From Harmothoe impar (lineage: Eukaryota; Annelida; Polychaeta; Phyllodocida; Polynoidae): a stretch of 64,000 nt of DNA. This document shows, piece after piece, positions 25,081-34,513 of this stretch. How positions within the stretch are numbered: position 1 is the first letter of the stretch; every line of letters starts with the position of its first letter. The notes beneath the pieces are model-generated. The model ran no database searches, was not told the DNA's origin, and was given only the letters and a program-made list of their open reading frames with translations. Made by a program: the position numbers and the translations under genes. The DNA is taken from contig OX381716.1 of NCBI GenBank assembly GCA_947462335.1, positions 7,946,861 to 8,010,860 on the forward strand, written 5' to 3'.

Positions 25081-26661
25081 CTAGCTCGGCCTTGTTGGTC
25101 CTGAAGGGTGACCCGTCAGGGAATAACACGACGTAATAGCATGGCCCGCCTTGAAGCAGTATGAACACACGTGAGGGAAACGGCATGGTGAGTAGTTGCA
25201 CCCGGCCCCATTATACTTCATGCAGTACATAGCGTCGGTTTCCACTTGAGAACCCCTAGAGGTGCTGGTACGAGGTTGATTGCCTCCCTGAGTGGAGGGG
25301 TTATTATTAAACCCCGGCCTGTTTGGTGTAAAGGATCTGCCGTTCTGCCTGCTGCCCTGCTGGGCATTCTGGTTCCTTCTGACCGCCCTAGTATTGTCAG
25401 CACCTAGATAACGGACACACAATTCCTGATCCCCAGCAGTAAATGCCGATACACCATGTTTGTTTGCTTTCTTCCTGACCCCCTCATCATACTTCACCAA
25501 ACCGCCTGTCGTGTACGATCTGGTTGCAGCTTTCTCTCCCATAAAGACGTTGTGCCTCAACATGCCCCCTACATCATGTCCCTTCTCATACATCTTCAGA
25601 GTGAGCTTAGAGGAGCTTGTCCAGAGGTTCTCAATACACATTGGTTTATCTCTATCTTCACGCGGGATGAAATGACGAATTGCAAACTTACGCTTCTTGT
25701 GTCCTTTCCCAGATTTCCTGTGCCTGTCTCCGTCACTGGAGGAGGAGGACGAGCTTGACGACGATGAAGATCTGTGGTGACTGGAGGATCTATGACTATG
25801 GCGTGACTGGCGACTCCTCGTGCCTCGGCGTCCCTCCTCCTCGGATGTGGACAACTCATAGCCAGCGTAGTGATGACCTTTTGAACTGCCATGGCGGGAG
25901 CTGCCCCTAGTATGGGACCGCCTTGAAGATGTATGCCTCCTCCGGGGCAGGGGAGGCAGGGGAGGCAGCTTGTACCGTATGGGCGACTGGTCAGTGTCCA
26001 GATACGAATCCTCATCTGTGAACCCCACACGAGGCCTAGGCGGCGGCTTTGGGACTCCCCCATTTGGCGGTCTTGGCGGCGGTCTTGGCGGCGAAGGCGG
26101 CGGCCCGCCTCCCATTGCACCACCGCCGGCACCACCGGGTTTGGGAGGCACATGTACCGTAGACTTGACTGTCGACTTGCTCCTGCCTTTCACCTTTGAA
26201 GTGTCACCACCAGACTTTCCCTTGTCCGAGTGACATTCCGACTCAGTATCATCCAACCGGGTACTCTTCTCCAGGACACGACTTAAAAGGTTCTCAATGC
26301 TTTCCATCCTGCTGTCGGACTGGGTAAGTCGCACATTCACTTTCTTGACGTTCTTCATAAATTTTAAAAATTCAGCGTCAGACACCACTGGGTCCTTCCC
26401 CACACAAGTGTCTGAGTCTGAACCATCGGGTGAATCTGGGGCCGGCTTCTGAGGAAGAACCTTCTTCTTGGAACCCCCGGCCTTGGGGGTAGCAAATTTG
26501 GTTTTACCCTTTCCCTTGGGGGTGCGACCACATGGCGTATCGTAATTCTCTTCCTCATACTCGCTGTTAGAAGTGAAGATAGGCTGCCTGGCACACTTTT
26601 TACCCGTAGGAGCCTGGTGGCTCGTCCTGCACGTAGCACAATAACGTGTTTGCTTACCCAT
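25081..26661 (-). CDS. Ngaro Gag-like protein
   Basis: I place the start at the ATG at 26,661 (MGKQTRYCATCRTSHQ). The open frame extends 88 codons further upstream, but that part lies in the A1 repeat and is unlikely to be protein. The 526-residue product has a short N-terminal Cys cluster, an acidic/basic linker, a Pro/Gly-rich segment (PPPSPPRPPPRPP), a Ser/Arg-rich stretch with a polyserine run, and a C-terminal zinc-binding region with YCMKYNGAGCNYSPC then a CCHC-like CSYCFKAGHAITSC. This fits a nucleic-acid-binding Gag of the DIRS/Ngaro type. It ends in TAG with pol directly after it in the same frame, so stop readthrough is one possible way to make Gag-Pol. The frame is unbroken. Confidence 0.85.
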   Translation of the reverse strand: MGKQTRYCATCRTSHQAPTGKKCARQPIFTSNSEYEEENYDTPCGRTPKGKGKTKFATPKAGGSKKKVLPQKPAPDSPDGSDSDTCVGKDPVVSDAEFLKFMKNVKKVNVRLTQSDSRMESIENLLSRVLEKSTRLDDTESECHSDKGKSGGDTSKVKGRSKSTVKSTVHVPPKPGGAGGGAMGGGPPPSPPRPPPRPPNGGVPKPPPRPRVGFTDEDSYLDTDQSPIRYKLPPLPPLPRRRHTSSRRSHTRGSSRHGSSKGHHYAGYELSTSEEEGRRGTRSRQSRHSHRSSSHHRSSSSSSSSSSSSDGDRHRKSGKGHKKRKFAIRHFIPREDRDKPMCIENLWTSSSKLTLKMYEKGHDVGGMLRHNVFMGEKAATRSYTTGGLVKYDEGVRKKANKHGVSAFTAGDQELCVRYLGADNTRAVRRNQNAQQGSRQNGRSFTPNRPGFNNNPSTQGGNQPRTSTSRGSQVETDAMYCMKYNGAGCNYSPCRFPHVCSYCFKAGHAITSCYSLTGHPSGPTRPS

Positions 26662-26715
26662 CTTGCTCAGCAACGCCAATATGCCATACAAAATAAGAAG
26701 GTAAACTGGTCTGCC

Positions 26716-26882
26716 AAAGTGAGCCGTGCGTGCCCGGCTAGTTCCTATGTCAGTGTGACTGGTCAGCGCCAGCCACCACTCAGGTGAGGGGAGGTTAGCC
26801 CACCTGGTGAGCACAGTAGTAGTAGTCTTGCAACAGTCACACGTCCCAGTTATAGTGCACACACCGGTGTGTGCTACAATAA
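26716..26882 (-). repeat. Ngaro repeat A1 (5' end)
   Basis: This is the left terminus in the element's own orientation, a direct copy of A2 at 21,107-21,272. It probably carries the promoter, though no core element is clear. Confidence 0.92.
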
Positions 26883-29340
26883 AAAGGAGAAATTCAATGC
26901 AGACTTTCAGACTCCTCATTGACAATCATATTTCCGTATAGGATTGTAGGCCATACAGAAAGTGTTACAACCTTTTCCCACACCGCTCTTTCACATAGTA
27001 ATATACCCTGGTGGCTGTTGCATCAATGGTCACTTAGTATTCAGGTCTGTCAGTGTCCATATTCTACCTACTTCTGTTACCTTACCCTCCAGGACCGACA
27101 CTAAAGTCACATACACATAGCCAAGTAAATCTGCCAATTTTTTGTTGTTCTGCAAAGTATCTGACGCCAAGCTATTTCGTTTCTAGTATAAAGGCTCTTG
27201 AAAATCCTACTGGAATTCGGCTAAATTTTTGGAATCACCAGAGCAGGTACCATCAGGACCTAAACGTAGTTGTGTAGTTGGTCATGGCTCCATGTCCACT
27301 TCATTACCCAGCACCAACCTTATGGCAGTACCTTCAAACCCACTATGACTCTCATCAGACTGCTTCTGCACACTTTTTTACCATTTTGATGCTCCCAGGT
27401 TTGGTTTTTGGCACAATTTGTAATTTATTATCAAATTAGTGTCCGACCAGACTCAACTTGCCACTGGGACTCATAGATAATAACTTTGATTTAACACAGT
27501 ATCAGTAGAGCAGGCACCATCAGGACCTTGAATAGTTCTGAAGGTTGTCTTGGCTCCCCATTCACTCCATTACCAAGACCTAACCTTATGGCAGTACCTT
27601 CTCACACAGTCCACCTCCCTTAGTGCTGTCAGTGTAGAACGTTCCCTGGTGGCTCGTTCAAGACTTTGCTTCCCACTTAGCAATAGGACATTCCCTTGCT
27701 ATGAGCAGAATCATTATGAAATCAACCATGTAAATTACTGTGTTTTGAGACATCCTTTGCACATGTATACTGTATTGAGAAAGTGAAATGGCAATACGAA
27801 TAATTGATGAGATCAAACCTGCTGGAATTCAATGGGGACGGTTATGGACTAATAACAATAACGCCATTTGGTTTGCTTATAAACATTGTGGCATCTTTTT
27901 GACTCAAAGGAGGAGGAGGTGTCTATCCCGGAATGGGTAAACTAATCTAATATCATATAACAAACAGTATCAATATCCATGGATACTATCTAATACAAAT
28001 AATATAAATGATGTCAATGACAAAGTAAAAAATCAAGTATGCATCACTCAGACCCTATTATCTGGATTTATCATTAACTGAGTACCATTTGACAGTTTGT
28101 GTCTTTGATATTCTAATAAGTTTATCTTCATTAACCTCGAAGAATTATTGGTTTATTCTTCTGTTAAAAGATATGCTGACTTTAGCTGTAGCAACAATCT
28201 AAACCAGAAGATGACAGATTCAAAGGTAGTACAAAAGGGTCTATGTGTGTAAACTAGTCTCTCTGTACTTAAGATGGTAATAGTGACCTAAAGGTATGGT
28301 TCTTATTATCCCCATAATTTATACTTTCACAAAATCAGTAAATAAACACGGGAGAGGTGTCTGCTTGGAGCCATGACTTAATATAAAAGCAAAGGTATTC
28401 CATATATATATGCCAGGACTGGTCCTATTGTGCCAGATAAATGAACTAGCCATCAAGTAAAGACGATGTATCCTCTTTTAGTTATATATAAGACATAACT
28501 AGGTAATGCAAAATGCTACCTCACACAATAACAAATAGGCTGTGGTGTCCTTATGGTGTCCTTGTGGGCCGCATAGTACATCACATCATGGTGTGTGTAC
28601 CCCAGTGTCTGGTTGTTTGACCTGCTAAAGCTGGTAAAGGTAAAAGATGACTCAGAGTAGCCCAAGGGCCTCATCCATAACAACTGGGTTGTGTCCTTGA
28701 TGGTGTTTGACATGGGTCCCCTATACAATATGGATCCATCTTAAAAATCTAACACCAGAAGCTTTGGTTAGATTCTTCAAATGGTCAGATTTCCTCATGA
28801 TTCTTGACATAACTTTAACCGACTTAGTTTTTGACATCAATGCTGTAAGTTCAGTAAATATTAAAAAGACTGATACAAGTCCCAGACTGTTACCATACCC
28901 ACACTGTTACAATGTCCAGACTTTTAAATAAAACAGCTTGTACGTTTTAATCCCACATTTTTAGTGACTTGTTAGGAGGAGCATTCAGGTAGAAGCCGAG
29001 CAGATCATATCATGGATTTGGCCTTTCTATGTAGCACCAGCACTCAATAGTAGAAGAAGAAGAAAAATGTAATAGACCTTCCCTTGGGAAATGTCAATAT
29101 TGAAGCCCTTCACTGATGAGGTCAATACTATGGTGTATGTCAATGTTGTGGTAGACATAAAGGCTAACATAGAGATAGCTTGGATCTGTTCCACAAGAAT
29201 GTTCTTTTGTTCTCTTCAGAATCAAATAACCTAGATTTGATATTAGCTGGGGCTAAATTTACTTCAATTAAGCCTAGCAGGCTCACAGGTATATTTGCAA
29301 GACATGAAAGGAAAAAGTTGCTTCAAAAGCAATCTAATAC
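26883..29340. other. Gene-free stretch with an internal duplication
   Basis: 27,235-27,345 and 27,504-27,605 are diverged copies of one block (GAGCAGG(T/C)ACCATCAGGACC ... ACCTTATGGCAGTACCTTC). Part of 26,985-27,060 resembles sequence after the second copy (CCCTGGTGGCT). 27,840-27,895 is a fragment of the repeat also seen at 10,115 and 40,600. Nothing else is recognised. Confidence 0.55.
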
Positions 29341-29341
29341 A

Positions 29342-29372
29342 TTTTTTTTTTTGATGGTTTCATCGATTTATT
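29342..29372 (-). promoter_or_regulatory. Polyadenylation signal and poly(A) tract
   Basis: AATAAA at 29,372-29,367 on the minus strand is followed 14 bases later by 11 A residues at 29,352-29,342, typical of the 3' end of a reverse-transcribed insert. Confidence 0.7.
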
Positions 29373-29492
29373 TCGTCTCATCTTGCTTGAGAAGTCTATT
29401 ATTAATATGTCACAATCAGTTTGCTCTTATCTTACACGACAAGAGTTAATACAGGACTGCTTACATAACCTTATCCTTCACGACAAGAGTTA

Positions 29493-29987
29493 CTACATCG
29501 AAACATTCTTTTTGAGATCTCTTAGCTTATTGTATATGGCTGCCTTATCTACATCATGGTCTGGAGGCCTATAACAAACAAATACCTTATATTTCATGAT
29601 GCCAATTAATATATCTACACATAGTATCTCATATTCCCTATTAATACAAGACGCATCAACATCAACTTCCGCTATATATGAATCACGCATGTAAAGCATC
29701 AGTCCTCCAGCACTCTTGTTAATGGTTGGTCGCCTATCTAGTCTGACAAATTGATAACCAGGGATGACCATATCCATATCTGAGGTAGATGGTTGCAGCC
29801 ATGACTCACATACTCCAGCAATGTCGCTATTAATAATAAATGTAACTGCGCTTTTCTTTTTGTATATGCTTCTTGCATTCATACACGTAAAGAGAAGACC
29901 CTTCTTGTTCGTTATATCATGTAAAAATATCATGGGAAGATATACAGAGAGTGTTGTACATAAATCGCATGATGATGATGATATGCA
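29493..29987 (-). pseudogene. Non-LTR retrotransposon endonuclease domain, truncated
   Basis: The open frame runs from just after a stop near 29,988 and contains an ATG at 29,933. It shows the APE-like endonuclease (EEP) pattern: TCMNARSIYKKKSAV near the start, the catalytic Glu in GVCESWLQPS, IPGYQFVRLDRR, GGLMLYMRDS, and FVCYRPP near the end. This matches the N-terminal domain of ORF2 in CR1/L2-like non-LTR elements. It stops after LKKNVSM, before the end of the domain, and no RT motifs follow. The rest of ORF2 is missing, not merely out of frame. Confidence 0.8.
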
Positions 29988-30598
29988 TGATTCCTAGTAT
30001 GATATGATCATAATTAGCTCTGCTTGTATTGGTGTACATAACGGTCGGCAGCGCCCCGGTATCATTGCTGTCACATACAAAAATAAGCTAGGAGTTAATA
30101 GTTATATACCGTACATGAGAGTTGTTAATCCCTTGAGAGAGAAAAAAATGTAAATAGATTATTATGACATGTGCTATTACAAAAAGAGGAATAAAATATA
30201 ATGACATTGAATTACCGGTACTTTTATATAAAGAAAAGAACACTCGTATAACTAGGCTATACCCGCATTATTAGATTGGTGTAGGATCTCTGTGCCTCAG
30301 TGGGTCAATGCAATCACCTTAGGACCTATAGCTATTCGGTCCCTTACTTGGTCAAAACAATCATGTTGATTTCATTTCTGCGTGTGTTGTATACAAGTAG
30401 ACCAGGGTCATTAACCCTCTAGGCCTATACTGCCTTATACCCTAGGGAGACGGTTTGCTCGTCCTGTGCAATCACATATATTAGATATTTTATATGCTAT
30501 AATACCTTTACGCCCTTAATTTTCATATTAAAACAAATTAATCATTGATTACATAATATATTCACCTCACAAATGCAATACACATTTTAGACGAGAGT

Positions 30599-31930
30599 TC
30601 ATTTTTTCTTCTTCTGGCTTAGTGAGAACAAGCCCGCTATATGCTGCTGTATTCGTTTTGTCTCTGATCTGGTCTTGGTTGTTTTCTCCCCAGCACTGGA
30701 GGATGGTACCACACCTGTCGCTGCTCCTGCCCCATCGTTTCTGGCCCTCATTGAATACCTCTGGGCTTTTGGGGTAGTAACATGTGGCGACAGGTTGAAC
30801 ATGATGGGACCTGTCGCTGCTCGTTGGGTGGGTGTGTGCTGTTGTTGTTGGGTCCCCTGTTGTTGTTGTTGTTGCGACTTCTGTTGTTGCTGCATATCTT
30901 GCTGTTGTTGCTGCAACTGGGCAATTGTCACTGGGGGCGTCTTCTTGGGTTCACTGGACACAGGAGGAGCAGCTTGCTGTTGCTGTTGTTGTTGTTGTTG
31001 ATGTTCACCCTCTGGGGGTTGTTGTTGTTGCTGCTGCTGTTGTTGCTGCTGCTGTCGTCCAATGAGTTCAGGAGATGCCATTGACGCTGCCGCTGCTGCT
31101 GCTGCTACCTGAGCTGGGGGGGTGCCCTGAGCGGGCGTGGTCACTGGCACAGTCTGTACCAAAGGGGGCGTGGCATTTTCCCCTTGTTGGTCATCTTGTC
31201 CTGCTGCCACCTGATGGATTCTATCATTAGGAGAGGGGGGTACCGGGATTCCAAAGAGATGGCGTCTCACGTCCATTAGGATTCGTCCCCCTTTGTTCTG
31301 CCCCTTGTAAGTCCCCTTAAAGACAGCTTTCGATTTAAGGCCCCCCCCCCCCCCCCCCGGCCCCCCAGTACATATTACTAGTTGCCTCCAGAAGCACTCG
31401 AGATCCACTCATCTTGAGTATAGTGTTCAGTTCCTCATTTTGAGTGTACTTTAGTACATTCAGGTCATACAGGCAGCCTTCGTCAATACTTTTCCACTCT
31501 GGGCATATGATGAATTTGGCTATGTTCATAGCCTTTAGGGCTGTATATGCGTCCTTTATCTCCTGCATTTTGTCTTGTCTGCCTGCAAACTCAGCCTTTT
31601 CCCAGCATAAGGCCTGTTCTACTGAAGAGAAAGTGTATCTTTTTCGACTTTGCATGTGTAGAAGTTACTTAGTGGCGCAAGATCCGAGTGATATGCTATG
31701 TAATTGTCTGTGACAAGGGTTCTTGCCTTTGCAAATTTTAGAGTCGCAGGAAGCTCATTGAAATCAGCGTGAGCGTAGAAACGCCCCTCATATATTAACC
31801 CGCGACCTCTTGGTTTCACCTCTAGCTGGGATTCATAAGCCAGCTTAGCAATAGCCTGCACATCTGCCTTCTGCTTTTTTATGTCAATGTTAGTATCCTC
31901 ACTGATGTATATGTGCCTGAAGTCAGGCAT
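30599..31930 (-). CDS. NADAR-domain protein with long Gln-rich tail (two frame breaks)
   Basis: ATG at 31,930 is preceded by in-frame stops. An N-terminal ~70 residue part of unknown function leads into a NADAR (YbiA-like) domain: YHSDLAPLSNFY, then FSSVEQALCWEKAEFAG, PEWKSIDEG, LKYTQNEELNTIL, EATSNMYWGAG and the end motif GQNKGGRILMDVRRHLFG. After it come a Pro/Ala-rich linker, several polyglutamine tracts, and a basic end (FSLSQKKKK). Known NADAR enzymes hydrolyse N-glycosidic bonds, including ADP-ribose on guanine. The frame shifts at a T5 run (31,640-31,644) and at an 18-C run (about 31,341-31,358), both homopolymers. Upstream of an endonuclease fragment, it may be an ORF1 of the retroelement; a retrocopied or captured host gene is the alternative. 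Confidence 0.78.
30830..31070 (-). repeat. CAG/CAA triplet repeats encoding polyglutamine
   Basis: Mixed CAG and CAA codons on the minus strand encode several Gln runs in the tail of the NADAR ORF, separated by short Pro-, His- or Lys-containing stretches. A short GCA/GCG polyalanine run lies just upstream near 31,085-31,110. Codon mixing suggests protein-level selection or old repeats rather than a fresh microsatellite. Confidence 0.85.
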
Positions 31931-31950
31931 TTTACTAAGGGTACCTTTCT

Positions 31951-33000
31951 TTTACTAAGGGTATCTTAGACTGTTAAATTTCTAAACCTCAAGATGATAT
32001 ACCTCTAGAGCTAAGCTAGAGACTCATGGCAAAGATTTAGTTATTTTGGCAAAGATTCAGTTTTTTGGCAAATACGCCTTAATGCCTAAACTATCATTAC
32101 CCTACTAGTGCATTACTATAAGTACAGGTGTGATTGTCAGCAGTAATTATAACACTTGCACCATCAGCTCTTTCAGAAATCCATGCTGTCCTTTACTGAC
32201 CCTGATAGGTAGGCATGTTCCTAATAGGGCCTGGCAGGAAGGTAGGTAATTCTAGCTGCTAATCCTGCAGGCTAAGCCCTTTAAAGCCACAGCCCAACCT
32301 GTGAGCCCTGGTCTATACCTCCAGCTGTCATAGACGTACAGCTTAGAGTGGATGGTTCATGCTGCTCATGAGGTTTTTCTGACATTGAGAAATGGAGAAA
32401 ATGGGTAAAGTGTGGGTTCCAGTCCAAGCTCTCAGGTCCTATCACGAAGCCATTGCAATATGTGACTCGTTTTAGCCAAATGGGTCAGAAGTCACACTTT
32501 AAATAGCGTAGTATAGGGTGGATACGAGTGAGGGCGCAAACAGATTACATATGTTTGCTAGCCCTCACTTGTTTGAGAAGGTACTGGATTTAATATTTAT
32601 GCAGGGTTGTGTTTGGAACCGTATTAGGCATTTGGAGATGTGTTTGGGATTTATTTCAAAGTTAGTGAGGAAATTTGTTCACTTGATGAGGTTATAAATG
32701 ACAACAAAGAAATTCCTTGTGTTATAATGGAAACTGATTTTATTAATAATTATAAGGGCAGCAATGAATTGACTTGGATGAAGATTGATATATTGAAGAG
32801 TTCCTAGACTTTCTAAATGTTTAGTGTAATTCTTAGATATAGAGTTTCTAGACCCAATGATTAGTTTAGATACACATTTTGAAGAGTTCCTAAACATGTG
32901 GATGAGTTTCCAAGATATGTTGAACAGTTTCTAGATGGGTTTCATGCCTGACTTGTATCTGAAGTTCCCTCTCATGAAGTCAATATTTAAAGGGCTAGTA
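31951..33000. other. Gene-free stretch with two dispersed repeats
   Basis: 32,105-32,210 resembles 47,500-47,590 (ACAGGTGTG(A/G)(T/C)TGTCAGCAG and CTTTACTGACCCTGA). 32,385-32,440 is the reverse complement of about 60,105-60,160 (GGGTAAAGTGTGGGTTCCAG). From 32,640 on, several loosely repeated phrases about GAGTTTCTAGA occur. No gene. Confidence 0.55.
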
Positions 33001-33116
33001 TGAGTGTTGTGGGGCCCCTAGTCATGTTGTGGAGCCCCTAGGCGTGTTGTGGAGCCCCTACACGTGTTGTGGGGCCCCTGATCATGGTTCTGAGTGCTGT
33101 GTCCTCATGGCCAAGG

Positions 33117-33255
33117 CTCCCGCTCCTGCGACTCCCGCTCCTGCAACTCCCGCTCCTGCGACTTCCGCTCCTGCGACTCCCGCTCCTGCGACTCCCGCTC
33201 CCATGGCTCCCGCTCCCATGGCTCCCATCTGTGCGACTCCTGCTCGTACCGCTCA
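33117..33255. repeat. 15 bp minisatellite GCTCCTGCGACTCCC
   Basis: About nine near-exact 15 bp units in this copy of block b. The other two copies of block b carry only one or two units (near 34,125-34,160 and 37,828-37,850), so the minisatellite expanded in one copy. Open frames on both strands (Ala-Pro-Ala-Thr and Ser-Arg-Arg-Ser-Gly repeats) come from the 15 bp period and are not genes. Confidence 0.85.
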
Positions 33256-34432
33256 TGTTCACTGGAAAATATAAGAATTTACATATAAAATAGCAGAAAA
33301 AGAACATTAAACTTCTGAAGAACCATGGCCTTTTATTTAAAGTCACTACCGGGTATTTACATGTATTAAACCAGACAGCTCTATTAACCTTCTGAGGCAG
33401 TACTGTGGGGTTTAAGTCGGACATGTATCCAAATAGGGGGGGGGGAACAAAAGGTTACTAATATCCACCTAGCTCTAGAACTAAACATGATAGAGAGAAA
33501 AATAGAACATTTCTGAACTCCTCTCGCCGAGACGCTTTGATTGGCGCTATGCAAAAGTCGAAGCGTTCTACAAAAGGAAACTAATAATCACCTAGCTCTG
33601 ACCCTAAACATGATAGAGAGATAAATTGAATTTTTCTGAACTTCTCTCCCTAAGACGCTCCGTTTGGCGCTATGCAAAAGACATTAAGTCGAAGCGTTCT
33701 ACTCGCGGTCGGATGTCAAACTTATAAATACAGCCAGAATTTTAAGGTGGAACTTCAGGTATAGACATGTATGCATCATTGGTAGAATTATGTTTTAATT
33801 TGAAAGATCAACAAATTTGCTCATTCAAAGTCACTACCGATAGAAGAATTAAAAAAAACTAAAAGTGTTCCCAGGGGATGAATTCTTTGTTAATCTTTCC
33901 AAAAACGGACCTGCAATGAGTCAGAAATGTATATTTGCGGGATAGAAAATTTTGTGTCAAGGGTTGGAGCCTAACTGGGTTAAACGACATGAGCTGTGCT
34001 ATGCACAATTTGGGTCCTAATTAGCATTCATGCATAATGCTGACCCAAGGAGGAGTGGTTGGAGCCCCTAGACGTGTTGAAGAGCCCCTGATCAAGGTTC
34101 TGAGTGCTGTGTCCACGTGGCCAAGGCTCCAGCTCCTGCGACTGCGGCGACTCCCGCTCCCGTGGCTCCCACCTGTGTGACTCCTGCTCATACCGCTCAC
34201 GTTCACTGGAAAATATAAAAATTTACAGATAAAATGGCAGAAAAAGAACTTTAAACTTCTGAAGAACCATGGCCTTTTATTTTTTTTCAATACAAGCAAC
34301 ACTATGCTTAAGTACTGAGGGCGCGGTATTCAATGGCACCATTGAATACGATGGTCCGTATTCGAGGGGGCGTGGCCACGCCCGAGGGTTGTCATGACAC
34401 CCGAGGATCTTCGTGACGACCGAGGATGGTCG

Positions 34433-34440
34433 TGACGTCA
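34433..34440. promoter_or_regulatory. TGACGTCA palindrome upstream of the Crypton gene
   Basis: A perfect CRE/ATF-type site lies 74 bp before the likely start codon, in a CG-rich stretch with repeated CGTGACG and CGAGGAT phrases (34,380-34,450). The position suits a promoter element; binding is inferred only. Confidence 0.4.
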
Positions 34441-34513
34441 CGACGACGGAAAAAGTAGTTCTGGACGTCATTTTTGCAGCGTCTTCAAGGTGAAGAGTCT
34501 AAATTTCACAAAT

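Larger units (their letters stand above)
20988..26882 (-). mobile_element. Ngaro-type tyrosine-recombinase retrotransposon, complete but broken
   Basis: Read on the minus strand the order is A1 (26,882-26,716), Gag, RT-RNase H, tyrosine recombinase, B1 (21,354-21,271), A2 (21,272-21,107), a 35 bp spacer and B2 (21,071-20,988). This A1-ORFs-B1-A2-B2 split direct repeat is the hallmark of Ngaro/PAT-like DIRS-order elements. The gene order favours Ngaro. A1 and A2 differ by about one base in 165, and B1 and B2 by two in 84, so this is a recent insertion. Lesions are a 456 bp MITE in the RT, two homopolymer frame changes and one in-frame stop. Confidence 0.93.
29342..31950 (-). mobile_element. 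Poly(A)-tailed retroelement carrying a NADAR ORF and an endonuclease fragment
   Basis: On the minus strand: NADAR plus Gln-rich ORF (31,930-30,599), about 600 bp without a frame, an EEP-endonuclease frame (about 29,987-29,493), then two 23-24 bp direct repeats (29,492-29,470 and 29,449-29,426, core CACGACAAGAGTTA on the plus strand), AATAAA at 29,372-29,367 and an 11 A tail at 29,352-29,342. A poly(A) tail after AATAAA shows RNA-mediated insertion. There is no reverse transcriptase, so it is either internally deleted or non-autonomous. The 5' limit is set by the ORF start and is not proven. No target duplication was found. Confidence 0.6.

Noticed and set aside
20988..26882. LTR retrotransposon or endogenous retrovirus
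   Set aside because: There is no integrase or protease, and the terminal repeats are split (A1-B1A2B2) with a tyrosine recombinase, which places it in the DIRS/Ngaro order.
26662..26925. N-terminal extension of the Ngaro Gag frame
   Set aside because: These codons lie in and beyond the A1 repeat; the same translated string appears in A2, where it is not part of a gene. The ATG at 26,661 is a better start.
30675..31084. Cys-, Val- and Leu-run ORFs on the plus strand
   Set aside because: They are the complement of the CAG/CAA repeats coding polyglutamine on the minus strand.
33029..33424. Ala-Pro-rich (plus) and Ser-Arg-Gly-rich (minus) ORFs
   Set aside because: Both are produced by a 15 bp minisatellite that is contracted in sister copies, so there is no conserved protein.
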